Assembly: GCA_030432595.1 (NCBI GenBank) | Contig: JAUIGU010000039.1 | Location: 1 to 36,674, forward strand | Direction: 5' to 3' | Source of the DNA: Phycisphaerae bacterium | GTDB lineage: Bacteria > Planctomycetota > Phycisphaerae > Phycisphaerales > Phycisphaeraceae | Length of the DNA stretch: 36,674 nucleotides | In this document: positions 1 through 8,045 of the stretch, piece by piece | How positions within the stretch are numbered: position 1 is the first letter of the stretch | Layout of the letters: the number at the start of each line of letters is the position of its first letter | Program-made: the position numbers and the translations under genes | Notes under the pieces: generated by a model | The model's database searches: none | What the model was told of the DNA's origin: nothing | Seen by the model: only the letters and a program-made list of their open reading frames with translations

Positions 1-76
1 GGTTCCGGCGGGAGACGGCGTGCAATCGAGGTCCGTCTCGATTCACCCGCGTCCAAGGCCACACGGCATTTCGTGA

Positions 77-316
77 TTAAGGAACTCAAGCCCTCACCCA
101 CCTGGCACCCACGCGGAGGCCACGCCCTTCGTCTGCACCTACATTTTACCCGCGGGTCAAGAAGCCGCGGCGAAGTACCTGACCAAGCGTGCGCAGGAAA
201 CCGACGTCAAACTCAACGCATGCTCTGTCAGAGCCAGGAGCGTCAGCGACCGGTATACCCCAGCCGCCAAGCCGGACCGGTCGCTGACGCTCCCGGCTCT
301 GAACGTGCGAACCTAA
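77..316 (+). pseudogene. Possible decayed coding remnant ending in a palindrome
   Basis: One plus-strand frame stays open from the TGA at 74-76 to the TAA at 314-316. Between about 116 and 220 it reads like real protein (TPFVCTYILPAG, then QEAAAKYLTKRAQETD). No ATG, GTG or TTG in a plausible place opens it. Its last third is simply the translated palindrome at 228-302. It could be the tail of a gene broken by the repeat, or a chance open frame. I recognise no family. Apart from this and the palindrome I see nothing in 1-480. Confidence 0.2.
228..302. repeat. Palindromic repeat, 26-bp arms
   Basis: Arms 228-253 and 277-302 are reverse complements with one mismatch and a 23-nt loop. The core reads GAGCGTCAGCGACCGG. 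The arms could form a long RNA stem or cruciform. I recall similar GTCAGCGACCGG palindromes from other planctomycete genomes, but that is memory and was not searched. No copy was noticed elsewhere in this window. Confidence 0.75.
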
Positions 317-480
317 AAAATGGTTGCTCTCGGGAGGCACGCCTCGCCGAAGGCGAGACGTGGCAGTGAGACTTTTCCCGTCGCCAACCGACATAATCGA
401 TCGCACTTGTTGCCGTCGGCGATGAAACCGATGTGTATTTGTTGACGCGGACCCGGCACGGAGTGGGGCACGGGCAAAGA

Positions 481-969
481 TCACGAATCTCCCAGGTCCG
501 CGGCGTCGACCACTACCGCGGCATCCAGCATGGTTGAATAGAAGTCTGGGCTGAACTTCAGTTGTTTGCGATGCCCCGTAATCCCGATCTTTAACACCGC
601 GGCGCGACATTCATCGTGGCTGTCGGAAACGATCGCCACATGCCATACCGGCGCGCCGTACTCGACCAAGAACAAGAACGCTTCGTCCCCTCGCCCATCG
701 TTGTCAAAGTCATCAAAACGCCAATCAGTGACCTGAATCCCGCCCCCGAGGTCAGCAAGAACGCGCGCGACTTTTCCATTCGTAATGACCCATTGATAGG
801 TGTCGTTGCCGATGAATCTCAATGCAGATTTTTCCGGAACCGTCACCTCCGCATCGACCACTGCGGTGGTGGAAGGTCCCGCAGACGGCTGGTCGCCGCA
901 ACCACCAGTCATCACAAACATCGCCGCCGTGAAGAGCGAAGCAACGATTCGTGGAGTTGAACCGGTCAT
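481..969 (-). CDS. Putative small lipoprotein with an Asp-rich calcium-type loop
   Basis: 162 residues. The N-terminus has a short hydrophobic segment (residues 9-20) followed by TGGC, with Cys24 as the likely lipidation site; Thr at the -3 position is not ideal for a lipobox. The mature part contains DFDNDGRGDE at about 87-96, a DxDxDGxxD loop as in FG-GAP, thrombospondin type 3 or dockerin calcium sites. No catalytic motif is visible. ATG at 967-969 is the natural start because the signal follows directly. It lies just downstream of the DUF481 gene on the same strand (42 nt gap) and could be cotranscribed with it. Function unknown; a membrane-anchored periplasmic protein is the inference. 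Confidence 0.7.
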   Translation of the reverse strand: MTGSTPRIVASLFTAAMFVMTGGCGDQPSAGPSTTAVVDAEVTVPEKSALRFIGNDTYQWVITNGKVARVLADLGGGIQVTDWRFDDFDNDGRGDEAFLFLVEYGAPVWHVAIVSDSHDECRAAVLKIGITGHRKQLKFSPDFYSTMLDAAVVVDAADLGDS

Positions 970-1011
970 CTTGGAATACTTCGTTGACGCACCGGGCCAA
1001 CCATGCCCGGG

Positions 1012-2265
1012 TCAGAACGAGAACTCGACGGCGGCGAAGTAGCGCAGGTCGTTGAGGTCATCGACGTCTTCGTACGCCTCGTACTCGTGACGGAGGCCGA
1101 ACTTCAGGACGGTGTCGGTCTGGGCGTCGAGCTTGAGTCGCCATTCGAGCTCGTTTTCGAGGCGGACGTCGCCGAAGAACTCGAGGTTGGGGTAGACGCG
1201 GGCGGTCCACTCGATGCGTTCGCGGGGGTTGATCTTCCAGGCGAAGGCGCTGGCGCCGAAGACGGCCTCGGGCGAGAACTCGTCGACGGACCCGAAGCGG
1301 TAGTCGCCGCCGAGCCCCATCTCCACCGAAAGGGTGAGCACCTCGCCCTTGAGGATCGGCCGGCCGACGCCGGCGTACGCGTTCACGCGCTCTTCCCAGT
1401 CCGCGAGGCGGTTGTAGCGGTACGACCCGGTGGCGAAGACGAACCAGTCGTCGGCGACGTGTTTCCATCGGCGCGTCAGTTCGAGCTTGCCCTCGTTGCG
1501 GGCGCGGCCGTTGGGCGTGTCGGCGACGAAGGCCTCGGCCTTGAGTTGGGTCATGCCGTCGCCGTCTTCCTGCTTGGCGGAGAGGCGGGTGTAGAGGTCG
1601 ACGCGGTCCTTGACGCCGGTGAACCCGTTGAGGCCCAGGGACCAGGCGGACTTCCAGTCTTCGAGGATGCCGGTGCCGAAGAACCCGCCGCGCGGCTCGC
1701 GCGTGACGTCCAGCACCGGGGCCGGCTCGGGCGGCGCGGCGGGCGGGAGCGGGGCTGCGCGTGGAGCCGGCGTTGGGTCGGTCTGGGCTTTGGCGTCGGC
1801 GTCGGGTTGCGCGGCCGGTGCCGGCAGGTCGGCGGCGTCCACCGCGTCCGCGCCCACGGGCGGCGTCAGGCCCGGCTCCGCCGGCGACGGTTCGGGTGAG
1901 GGCGATTCGGGCGGCGACGATTCAGACGTCGAGGACTCGGACGATGTCGCGCCGGTCGCGGCTTCGTTGGCGTCGGTGTTCGTGTTTGCGCTTGCGTCGG
2001 CTTTGGTGACGGTGTTCGCGTCGGCGTCGCCGTTGTCCAGCGTCAAGAACGCGACGGATGCGGACTCGAGCACCAACTCGCCCAGCACCGGGTGGATCAG
2101 CACGACACGGTCGGCGGTCTTTTCGACGACCCGGCCCGCGAGCGTCTCGCCGGTGGTGAGTTGCACAGTGTCGGACAGCGCGGGCGCGGCAAACGCGCCG
2201 ACCAACACGCCGACCCCGCCGAGCCGACCGATCCATCCCGACGACCCGCGTCCCGACTCTGTCAT
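1012..2265 (-). CDS. DUF481-family outer-membrane beta-barrel protein
   Basis: About 417 residues from the ATG at 2263-2265, chosen because GGGAG lies about 8 nt upstream and a signal peptide follows; an in-frame start 36 nt further up exists. After the signal (cut near APALSD) comes a short beta-rich domain with LTTGETLAGRVVEK and a hydrophobic strand pattern. Next is a disordered linker of about 100 residues rich in Ala, Pro, Ser, Glu and Asp. The C-terminal 230 residues alternate aromatic and polar residues (YRYNRLADWEERVNAYAGVG, GLRHEYEAYEDV) and end in Phe, typical of an outer-membrane barrel. DUF481 proteins (E. coli YdiY is one) have no firmly known role. The long linker is the unusual part. 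The family call rests on pattern, without a search. Confidence 0.75.
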   Translation of the reverse strand: MTESGRGSSGWIGRLGGVGVLVGAFAAPALSDTVQLTTGETLAGRVVEKTADRVVLIHPVLGELVLESASVAFLTLDNGDADANTVTKADASANTNTDANEAATGATSSESSTSESSPPESPSPEPSPAEPGLTPPVGADAVDAADLPAPAAQPDADAKAQTDPTPAPRAAPLPPAAPPEPAPVLDVTREPRGGFFGTGILEDWKSAWSLGLNGFTGVKDRVDLYTRLSAKQEDGDGMTQLKAEAFVADTPNGRARNEGKLELTRRWKHVADDWFVFATGSYRYNRLADWEERVNAYAGVGRPILKGEVLTLSVEMGLGGDYRFGSVDEFSPEAVFGASAFAWKINPRERIEWTARVYPNLEFFGDVRLENELEWRLKLDAQTDTVLKFGLRHEYEAYEDVDDLNDLRYFAAVEFSF

Positions 2266-2436
2266 GCGCTTCACTCCCGTGCCGACGCGGCGACGATGCA
2301 CCGCCCCGCCAGCGCCCCAACCTTAGCCCCGCCCGGGGTGGACATCAAGGGTTGGGTTTGCCCGCACGCGCGAAGGGCACCGCCGACCCACACGGTGAAC
2401 ACGCGTCACGCGATGTTTGGGCGCTTGGAAGCGTTT

Positions 2437-3048
2437 TCACCAACCTGCGCTGCGCCCGCGTGCCTTGGCGCGGACGCACTTTGTGAGCTCGAACAGGCAC
2501 CAGCCGTACGCAAGGTTGTAGAGGGACATCGCAATCGAGGCGATCAGCCAGCCGAATAAGCACACCGCCACCGGCGACACGAAGGCGATGAACAACAGGT
2601 AGCGCAGCACCCGCGCCAGGTCGTCGGCCCGGCCGCACTGGATCGCTTCCGCCAGCCAATGCACCAGCGCGTACTGTGCGACCGTGCCGAGGATGGTCAG
2701 CAGGCTCGCGATCACGACAGCAAGCCACAGTTCTCCCTCGTCGCGCGTAAACAGCGGGATGGCGAAGAACACCAGTTGCAACGCAACCACGAGCAGGCCG
2801 ATCCACGTCGCGAGGCGCGTGCCCGCGTCCTTGGGGATCGCGAAAGTCAACGCCAGCCCGGTCATTTCGAGCGCGACAAACGTCAGCCAACCGGCCACCA
2901 CGACCACGAGGTACTCGTCCAGCCGCCCCGCCGCCACGTCGCCCAGCACCATGTCCGCCACACTCAGCGACAGGTGCAGCAGCACGTGCGCGACGAACAT
3001 CAGCCACAGGCCGACAAAGACGAGGTTCCACCGGAAGCGATCGGTCAT
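2437..3048 (-). CDS. Hypothetical polytopic membrane protein
   Basis: 203 residues with about six hydrophobic segments: near 8-28, 45-67, 80-99, 106-128, 145-167 and 168-188. Short charged loops separate them and the tail is basic (KCVRAKARGRSAGW). No known motif or cofactor ligand pattern is seen, so no function is proposed. ATG at 3046-3048 begins directly before the first helix. The gene is upstream of DUF481 with a gap of about 170 nt, so cotranscription is possible but not shown. The upstream side holds repeat-like intergenic DNA and then the AT-rich gene at 3284. Confidence 0.7.
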   Translation of the reverse strand: MTDRFRWNLVFVGLWLMFVAHVLLHLSLSVADMVLGDVAAGRLDEYLVVVVAGWLTFVALEMTGLALTFAIPKDAGTRLATWIGLLVVALQLVFFAIPLFTRDEGELWLAVVIASLLTILGTVAQYALVHWLAEAIQCGRADDLARVLRYLLFIAFVSPVAVCLFGWLIASIAMSLYNLAYGWCLFELTKCVRAKARGRSAGW

Positions 3049-3283
3049 GCGCGGGTTCTCACAAACGATTGATGGAGAAGACCACCGTTACCAAAACAAA
3101 AATCGTAGGGTGGGTCAAACCTGGCGAGATCGGGATTGAGTCGTCTGAGTTGCACACCTCGGCGTAGGCGATGTTTGGGGTGAGTCTTCCATTATCCGGC
3201 ACACATCACCCTTCGCATGAGGGTGTGGCACCCGGCAGTATGGAATGCCTTAGGGAAAAACTTTTCAGTAGTATATCGATGCT
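3049..3283. other. Intergenic region with small hairpins bordering the AT-rich gene
   Basis: No gene is seen. It holds nested short hairpins: CACCCT at 3207-3212 pairs with AGGGTG at 3220-3225, and GGGTG at 3221-3225 pairs with CACCC at 3229-3233, so the two compete. Base composition falls sharply after about 3240. A weak -10-like TATATC at 3272-3277 lies only 6 nt before the ATG at 3284, which would give a nearly leaderless transcript; this is speculative. Confidence 0.4.
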
Positions 3284-4003
3284 ATGATTCCTCACGCATT
3301 TGACGACTTGGCTCAAGGCTTTCGAATGTTTGCGGAAGCTACTTTTAATTTCCATCGACTGATCACGGTGGACCGCCCGGAAGCGTGCGGCAACCTTGAT
3401 ACCGCCTTTACGGCAATTCTAAACAGCTTTCACAGTCTCTACGATTCGATACAAGTGCAACTTGGAACAAACATTGTTGATTGGTATGCAACTCCAGAAC
3501 TCTGCACAATTCTCGCACTTCGAAACGCGCGGCATCACAACATGGCTAACAGAGTCAGGAGTTTATTTACCTATCACGGACGTCATGATGATGGCCCAAC
3601 AACTGCACGAAACTATCTGCTTATCGATTTCGAAAAGCAGGAAGAAGACGCGCGTGTAATCGAGTATTTCATATCTTGGGCTGATATTCAGACCCTTTTG
3701 AATCTCCCAAGAAATGTTTTCCGCCTAAGGGAAGCTTCAAGGGTGCTGATAAAAAAGTATCTTAATACTGATGCAATTGAGCACGAGCGAATTAAACGTG
3801 AGTTTCATGGCGAACACGTTTTTTTGAACGCTGTCCCATTAATTGTAAATGCTGGAATCTCAATTCTCCCATATATCAAATCTCACATAAATCGAAAGCT
3901 TTCTACTGAAAGTGATGCGTTTGCAAATCATTTTGAGATTGTGTTGCCATGCATTCCCTCGCGACACGAATACTCTGAACTTGAGATATTTCTACCCGAA
4001 TAA
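3284..4003 (+). CDS. AT-rich protein of unknown family with an RNxxxH (HEPN-like) motif
   Basis: 239 residues. I recognise no family by full length. At residues 80-85 the sequence RNARHH fits the RNxxxH active-site motif of HEPN-fold ribonucleases, and the setting (ILALRNARHHN) recalls AbiD/AbiF-type abortive infection proteins (LRNxxxHH). The rest looks mainly helical, without signal peptide or membrane helix. G+C is about 40-45% by eye against about 65-70% in the neighbours, and codon use differs (many AAA, AAT, TTT, ATT), so transfer from outside is likely. No Shine-Dalgarno is seen before the ATG. It converges on the ABC operon, the stop codons being 15 nt apart. A partner antitoxin is not evident. 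A nuclease or defence role is inferred from one motif and the composition. Confidence 0.6.
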   Translation: MIPHAFDDLAQGFRMFAEATFNFHRLITVDRPEACGNLDTAFTAILNSFHSLYDSIQVQLGTNIVDWYATPELCTILALRNARHHNMANRVRSLFTYHGRHDDGPTTARNYLLIDFEKQEEDARVIEYFISWADIQTLLNLPRNVFRLREASRVLIKKYLNTDAIEHERIKREFHGEHVFLNAVPLIVNAGISILPYIKSHINRKLSTESDAFANHFEIVLPCIPSRHEYSELEIFLPE

Positions 4004-4017
4004 AATCATATTTGGTG

Positions 4018-5298
4018 TCACCGATAAAACGCCAGCTCCGGCACCGCGCCCTTCGTGTTCGCGTCGTCGCCTTCTTTTTCGCAGAGCAGCCAGTGGTGGG
4101 GTTGGACTTCGTGGAGTTTGGCGTTCGGGCCGCCGTAGCCGCCGACGGGGTTCAAGGTCGGGTCGTGGGGTTGAACGGTGTAGCCGGGCGGCAGGTCTTC
4201 GGGGATGGTGGCGCCGTCCATGACGTTGGGGAGCCGGCCCTGGTGTTTGCCGAGCACGGGCATGGAGGCGAGCAGGCCGCGGGTGTAGGGGTGCAGGGGG
4301 TGGGTGAAGAGGGTGTGGACGTCGGCGCACTCGACGACGCGGCCGGCGAACATGACGGCGACGACGTCGGCGTTCTCGGCAACGACGCCCAGGTCGTGGG
4401 TGATGAGCATGACGGCCATGCCCTGCTCGTGCTGGAGGTGGCGGAGCAGCTCGAGGATCTGGGCCTGGATGGTGACGTCGAGCGCGGTGGTGGGTTCGTC
4501 GGCGAGCAGGAGGCGCGGCTCGCACGCGAGGGCCATGGCGATCATGAAGCGCTGGCGCATGCCGCCGGAGGCCTGGTGCGGGTAGGACTTCAATCGTGAC
4601 AACGGGTCGGCGATGCCGACGTCTTTGAGGGCCTGGGCGGCGATGTCGGTGGCGGCGCTGGTGTTGACCTTGCGGTGGAGCATGATGGCTTCGCGGATCT
4701 GGTCGCCGACGGTGTAGACCGGGTTGAGCGAGGTCATCGGCTCCTGAAAGATCATGGCGATCTGGTTGCCGCGCACGGCCCGCATGTCCTTCTCGCGGAA
4801 ATTGCGGAGGTTGACGTAATGCGGACCCCCGGAAGCGGAAGCAGATTTGGCGGAAGCAGAGGGTGGTCGATCCGGGGCTTCGCTGCGCTCAGCGTCCGGC
4901 TTGGATGTTTTTGATTCACTTCCGGGGTCCCATTTCCAGAGGATGTTGCCGCCGTCGTACTTACCCGGCGGGGTGGGGATGAGTTGGAGGCAGGAGAGCG
5001 CGGAGACGGACTTGCCCGAGCCGGACTCGCCGACGACGGCGAGGGTCTGCTGCGGGAAGACGGTGAGGGAGACGCCGTCGGCGGCCTGGACGCGTCGGCC
5101 GCCGTTGGGCGAGGGGAAGGAGACGCGGAGGTGCTCGACGCGGAGGATCGGGTGTCGGGGTCGGCGCGGTTTGGTGGCGTTGGCGGAGGCGGCGTCGTGG
5201 GGCGCGGCGTCGGCGTGCTCGAAGGTGAAGGCGGGCGCGCCGGTGAGGGTGGTGTCGCCGGAGCCGGTGGAGGGGTTGGGGTCGTTCGGCGGGGTCAT
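4018..5298 (-). CDS. Oligopeptide/dipeptide ABC transporter ATP-binding protein (OppD/DppD-like)
   Basis: About 426 residues from the ATG at 5296-5298, which overlaps the stop of the upstream permease as ATGA. It energises peptide-type solute import from the cytoplasmic face. Motifs in order: Walker A GESGSGKS (90-97), Q-loop [10 protein letters not shown] (about 184-193), signature ASGGMRQR (Ala where Leu is usual), Walker [14 protein letters not shown]-loop LITHD, then the C-terminal oligopeptide region ([15 protein letters not shown]). It has an N-terminal extension of about 50 residues. Between Walker A and the Q-loop, residues 127-160 are a low-complexity insert containing ERSE (137-140), encoded by the repeat at 4872-4899. 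The usual Cys-rich C-terminal motif is missing. No OppF partner lies beside it, so it may act as a homodimer or with a distant ATPase. Confidence 0.9.
   Translation of the reverse strand: MTPPNDPNPSTGSGDTTLTGAPAFTFEHADAAPHDAASANATKPRRPRHPILRVEHLRVSFPSPNGGRRVQAADGVSLTVFPQQTLAVVGESGSGKSVSALSCLQLIPTPPGKYDGGNILWKWDPGSESKTSKPDAERSEAPDRPPSASAKSASASGGPHYVNLRNFREKDMRAVRGNQIAMIFQEPMTSLNPVYTVGDQIREAIMLHRKVNTSAATDIAAQALKDVGIADPLSRLKSYPHQASGGMRQRFMIAMALACEPRLLLADEPTTALDVTIQAQILELLRHLQHEQGMAVMLITHDLGVVAENADVVAVMFAGRVVECADVHTLFTHPLHPYTRGLLASMPVLGKHQGRLPNVMDGATIPEDLPPGYTVQPHDPTLNPVGGYGGPNAKLHEVQPHHWLLCEKEGDDANTKGAVPELAFYR
4872..4899 (-). repeat. ERSE-type palindromic repeat inside the ABC ATPase gene, copy 1
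   Basis: Read on the minus strand it runs from CCGG to CCGG with core GAGCGCAGCGAAG and is translated as [10 protein letters not shown]. The plus-strand gene at 25157-25183 carries the same core in the same frame. It lies in a low-complexity insert between Walker A and the Q-loop, a surface-exposed part of the ABC fold. Confidence 0.65.
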
Positions 5299-6527
5299 GC
5301 CGGGCTGGCCTTTTGCTTCTGGGTGCGGGGGTCGATGGCGTCGCGGAGGGCCTCGCCGATGAGGTTGTAGGCGAAGACGGTGAGGAAGATGGCCAAACCC
5401 GGGGGCCAGGCGAGCCACCAGTAGAACCCGCCGCCCATGTCGCGGGCCTGGTTGAGCAGTTGCCCCCAGGAGGGCTCTTCGACGAGGCCGAGGCCCAGGA
5501 AGGAGAGGGTGGACTCGGTGAGGATGGCGCCGGCGATGCCGAAGCTGGCGGTGACGACGACGGGGGTGAGGCCGTTGGGCAGCATGTGGCGGAAGAGGAC
5601 GGAGCGCAGGGGCACGCCCAGGGCGATGGCGGCCTGGACGAAGTCGAGCCGGCGGAGCTTGAGGAACTCGGCGCGGGTGAACTCGGCGTAGCCGACCCAG
5701 CCGAAGAGCCCGATGACGACCATGATGAGGTAGAGGTTGCGCCCGTAGAAGGCGACGATCATGATGAGGATGAAGATGACGGGGATGGCGGCGAAGATTT
5801 CGACGAGGCGCATGCCGATGAGGTCGACGACGCCGGAGAAGTAGCCCATGAGCCCGCCGACGACGACGCCGATGACGACGGCGATGCCGGTGGCGATGAA
5901 CCCGATGGCCAGGGCGATGCGGCAGGCGTGGATCATGCGGGAGGCCATGTCCTCGCCGAACTGCGTGGTGCCCAGGCGGTGCGTCGCGTCGGGCTCGGCC
6001 AGTCGGCGGTCGGGCAGGTCGCGCAGGCGGTCGGTGGGCGAGAAGGGGATGAGCGTGTGGACGGCGCGGGCGTCGGGGTTCTCGGCGAGCGCTTCGCGGT
6101 ACTGCGAGAAGACGACGGCCTCGGGCGGGTGGACGCCGGGGAAGACGTACACCGCCAGCGCGGTGACAACGATGAGTCCGAGCCAGATGCGGCGGCGCGC
6201 CTTCGCCGAGAGCATGTGCAGCGGCCAGAGCACCAGCGCCGCGAGCGACACGACCAGCAGCAGCACGTCGGTCGGCGTGAGGTGGCGCAGCATGGGGCTG
6301 GTCCACACGTCGCCGTCGAAGAACGCGATGGGGTGGCTGTTGGCCAGCAGCGGCGCCGCGACCGCGAGCAGTGCAACCAGCCCGATCCACACCGCGGCGA
6401 CGCGCGCCCCCCACCGGCCCAGCAGGGTGTAGAGCACGCGGCCCGAGAAGCTGCGCGAACGGCGAGGCACGGCCGACGCGCCGGCGGCGTCGGGCGTCAC
6501 GGGTTCGGGGGCGGCGGCGTCAGTCAT
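5295..6527 (-). CDS. Peptide-type ABC transporter permease, OppC/DppC-like (second copy)
   Basis: 410 residues. It is an inner-membrane permease with the OppC C-terminal half: helices from about 190, the ATPase-contacting EAA loop (LDFVQAAIALGVPLRSVLF) and the terminal block LIGEALRDAIDPRT that marks OppC. The N-terminus is longer than usual, with several extra hydrophobic segments between 40 and 150 (VAAVWIGLVALLAVAAPLL, DVLLLVVSLAALVLWPL, WLGLIVVTALAVYVFPG). ATG at 6525-6527 overlaps the OppB stop by 8 nt, and the ATPase start overlaps its own stop, so the three are translationally coupled. A second OppC-type gene stands at 9978-10940, an unusual duplication. Confidence 0.9.
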   Translation of the reverse strand: MTDAAAPEPVTPDAAGASAVPRRSRSFSGRVLYTLLGRWGARVAAVWIGLVALLAVAAPLLANSHPIAFFDGDVWTSPMLRHLTPTDVLLLVVSLAALVLWPLHMLSAKARRRIWLGLIVVTALAVYVFPGVHPPEAVVFSQYREALAENPDARAVHTLIPFSPTDRLRDLPDRRLAEPDATHRLGTTQFGEDMASRMIHACRIALAIGFIATGIAVVIGVVVGGLMGYFSGVVDLIGMRLVEIFAAIPVIFILIMIVAFYGRNLYLIMVVIGLFGWVGYAEFTRAEFLKLRRLDFVQAAIALGVPLRSVLFRHMLPNGLTPVVVTASFGIAGAILTESTLSFLGLGLVEEPSWGQLLNQARDMGGGFYWWLAWPPGLAIFLTVFAYNLIGEALRDAIDPRTQKQKASPA

Positions 6528-7926
6528 AGCTCACCCGCGGGTCGGCGACGGCGTACAGCAGGTCGCGCAGCAGCAGCGCCACCAGCGTCAGCAGCGACGC
6601 GATCAGCGTCGTGCCCATGATCACCTCGCGGTCTTTCTGGAACGCGGCCTCGACGCCGAGCTTGCCCATGCCCGGCAGCGAGAAGATCGTCTCGACGATC
6701 ACCGACCCCGCGATCATCGCCGGCAGCACGCCGACGAACACCGTGATCAGCGGCAGCAGCGAGTTGCGCATCACGTGGAACCACAGCACGTCGGACTCGG
6801 GCACGCCCTTGGCCCGCGCGGTGCGGGCGTAGTCCTGCGACAGGTTGTCCAGCACCGAGCCGCGCGTCAGCTTCGACAGCACCGCGAACCCGCCGTACAT
6901 CATGCACACCACCGGCAGCACCAGGTGCCACACCGTGTCCAGCAGCCACCCGCGCGTCCACGTCCCGCCCGGCAGCGTCGTCGGCAGGAACGGCATGCGG
7001 TCGGCCCGCAGGTCGTGCAGCCCGCCCGTGGGGAACCACCGCAGAAACTGCACATTCGCCAGGTACCCGATCAAGAGCACCCCCGCGAACATCACCGGGA
7101 ACGACCACAGCGCGATGAACAGCACGCCCGACCCGGTGTCGAACCAACCGCCCCGCCGGCTCGCCGCGAGCAGCCCCGTCGGCACGGCGACCAGGTAGAT
7201 CAACGGGAAGCTGATCACGTTGAGCAGCAGCGTCACCGGCAACGCCTCGGCGATCAGGTCCAGCACCGGCCGGCCGCGCCGCGAGTCGCCCAGCGACGGC
7301 CACTTCAGCGTCGGCCGGCTCAGCAGCACGCGGTCGCGCCCCGTTACCTCGAACGCGACGCGTTCGAGCATCAGCGACCGCGCCGCCTCCGGGTCGTCCA
7401 CCGACCACGCCGCCAGCTTCGCCGACCACGTTGCGTCCTCCGACGCGTCGAGCTCCTCGAGGAACCACGCGGCCGCGGCCTCGGGCGGCTCGGTCAGCAG
7501 GCGGTCCAGCACGTCGGCCGGCGGCAGGCCCAGGTAGTACGCGGCGTCGAGCGCGGTGTCGGCGACGCGCCGGCGCTGGCGCTCGTTGAGCGCGGCGGCG
7601 GCGGGGAACCCGGCCACGCCCTGCTCGGCCTCCGCGAGCCGGGCCGGGTCGTTCTTCATCTCCGACGCCATCTTGAACCCCACCGGGCTGACCAGGTTGA
7701 GCCAGCGCCCGAACTGCACGTACGCGGGCTGGTCGTACCCGTACCGCCGAGCGAAATACTGCTGGATGCGGCGGGCCTCTTCGCCCTGGGTCTGCGCGCC
7801 CTCGGCGTTGAGCTGCGAGCCGCTGAACCCGCCGGGCGCCATCGCCATCGTGAAGAACACGACCGCCAGCACGCCCAGCAGGGTCGGCACCATGAGCAGC
7901 AGTCGGCGGACGGTGTAGGTGAGCAT
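6520..7926 (-). CDS. Peptide-type ABC transporter permease, OppB/DppB-like, with enlarged loop
   Basis: 468 residues; family members are usually near 310-340. Residues 1-35 (MLTYTVRRLLLMVPTLLGV) are the standard OppB first helix, and the C-terminal half (about 235-468) has the remaining five helices and the EAA loop (DYARTARAKGVPESDVLWF). Between them the first periplasmic loop is expanded by about 150 residues (40-225) that look helical and acidic/Ala-rich (DPARLAEAEQGVAGFPAA, EPPEAAAAWFLEELDASED). The expansion may contact the binding protein or the envelope; this is inference. It lies between the binding protein gene (separated by the inverted repeat at 7929-8042) and the second OppC gene. 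Confidence 0.9.
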   Translation of the reverse strand: MLTYTVRRLLLMVPTLLGVLAVVFFTMAMAPGGFSGSQLNAEGAQTQGEEARRIQQYFARRYGYDQPAYVQFGRWLNLVSPVGFKMASEMKNDPARLAEAEQGVAGFPAAAALNERQRRRVADTALDAAYYLGLPPADVLDRLLTEPPEAAAAWFLEELDASEDATWSAKLAAWSVDDPEAARSLMLERVAFEVTGRDRVLLSRPTLKWPSLGDSRRGRPVLDLIAEALPVTLLLNVISFPLIYLVAVPTGLLAASRRGGWFDTGSGVLFIALWSFPVMFAGVLLIGYLANVQFLRWFPTGGLHDLRADRMPFLPTTLPGGTWTRGWLLDTVWHLVLPVVCMMYGGFAVLSKLTRGSVLDNLSQDYARTARAKGVPESDVLWFHVMRNSLLPLITVFVGVLPAMIAGSVIVETIFSLPGMGKLGVEAAFQKDREVIMGTTLIASLLTLVALLLRDLLYAVADPRVSYD

Positions 7927-7928
7927 TT

Positions 7929-8042
7929 AGAAAACTCAGAAAATCCAGAAGATCAGGAAAATCAAGAAAATCGAAGTGCGTTGGTCGTGACGCCTTCTCT
8001 GGTTTTCCGGATGTTCTTGATCTTCTTCATTTTCCGCATTTC
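7929..8042. repeat. Composite hairpin A: 9-nt-period inverted arms
   Basis: The left arm (7929-7975) is a degenerate tandem of 9-nt units (AAAACTCAG, AAAATCCAG, AAGATCAGG, AAAATCAAG). The right arm (about 7994-8042) is the same motif inverted (TTTCCGGAT, GTTCTTGAT, CTTCTTCAT). About 27 of 34 aligned positions are complementary. It fills the gap between the binding protein stop (8046) and the OppB start (7926) almost exactly; without it the gap would be about 5 nt. As RNA it would form a long AU-rich hairpin inside the operon message. Confidence 0.7.
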
Positions 8043-8045
8043 AAG

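Noticed and set aside
992-1010. Terminator for the DUF481 gene (CCGGGC ... GCCCGG)
   Set aside because: Only a 6-bp stem and no T run; too weak to assign.
5299-6414. Upstream extension of the ABC ATPase frame to about 798 codons
   Set aside because: The added part is Arg/Pro/His-rich shadow of the OppC gene; the ATGA overlap at 5295-5298 gives the real start.
5313-6620. Long acidic plus-strand frame opposite the OppC gene
   Set aside because: Composition (Glu, Asp, Gly, Val runs) is typical of antisense shadow in GC-rich DNA; the minus strand codes a clear permease.
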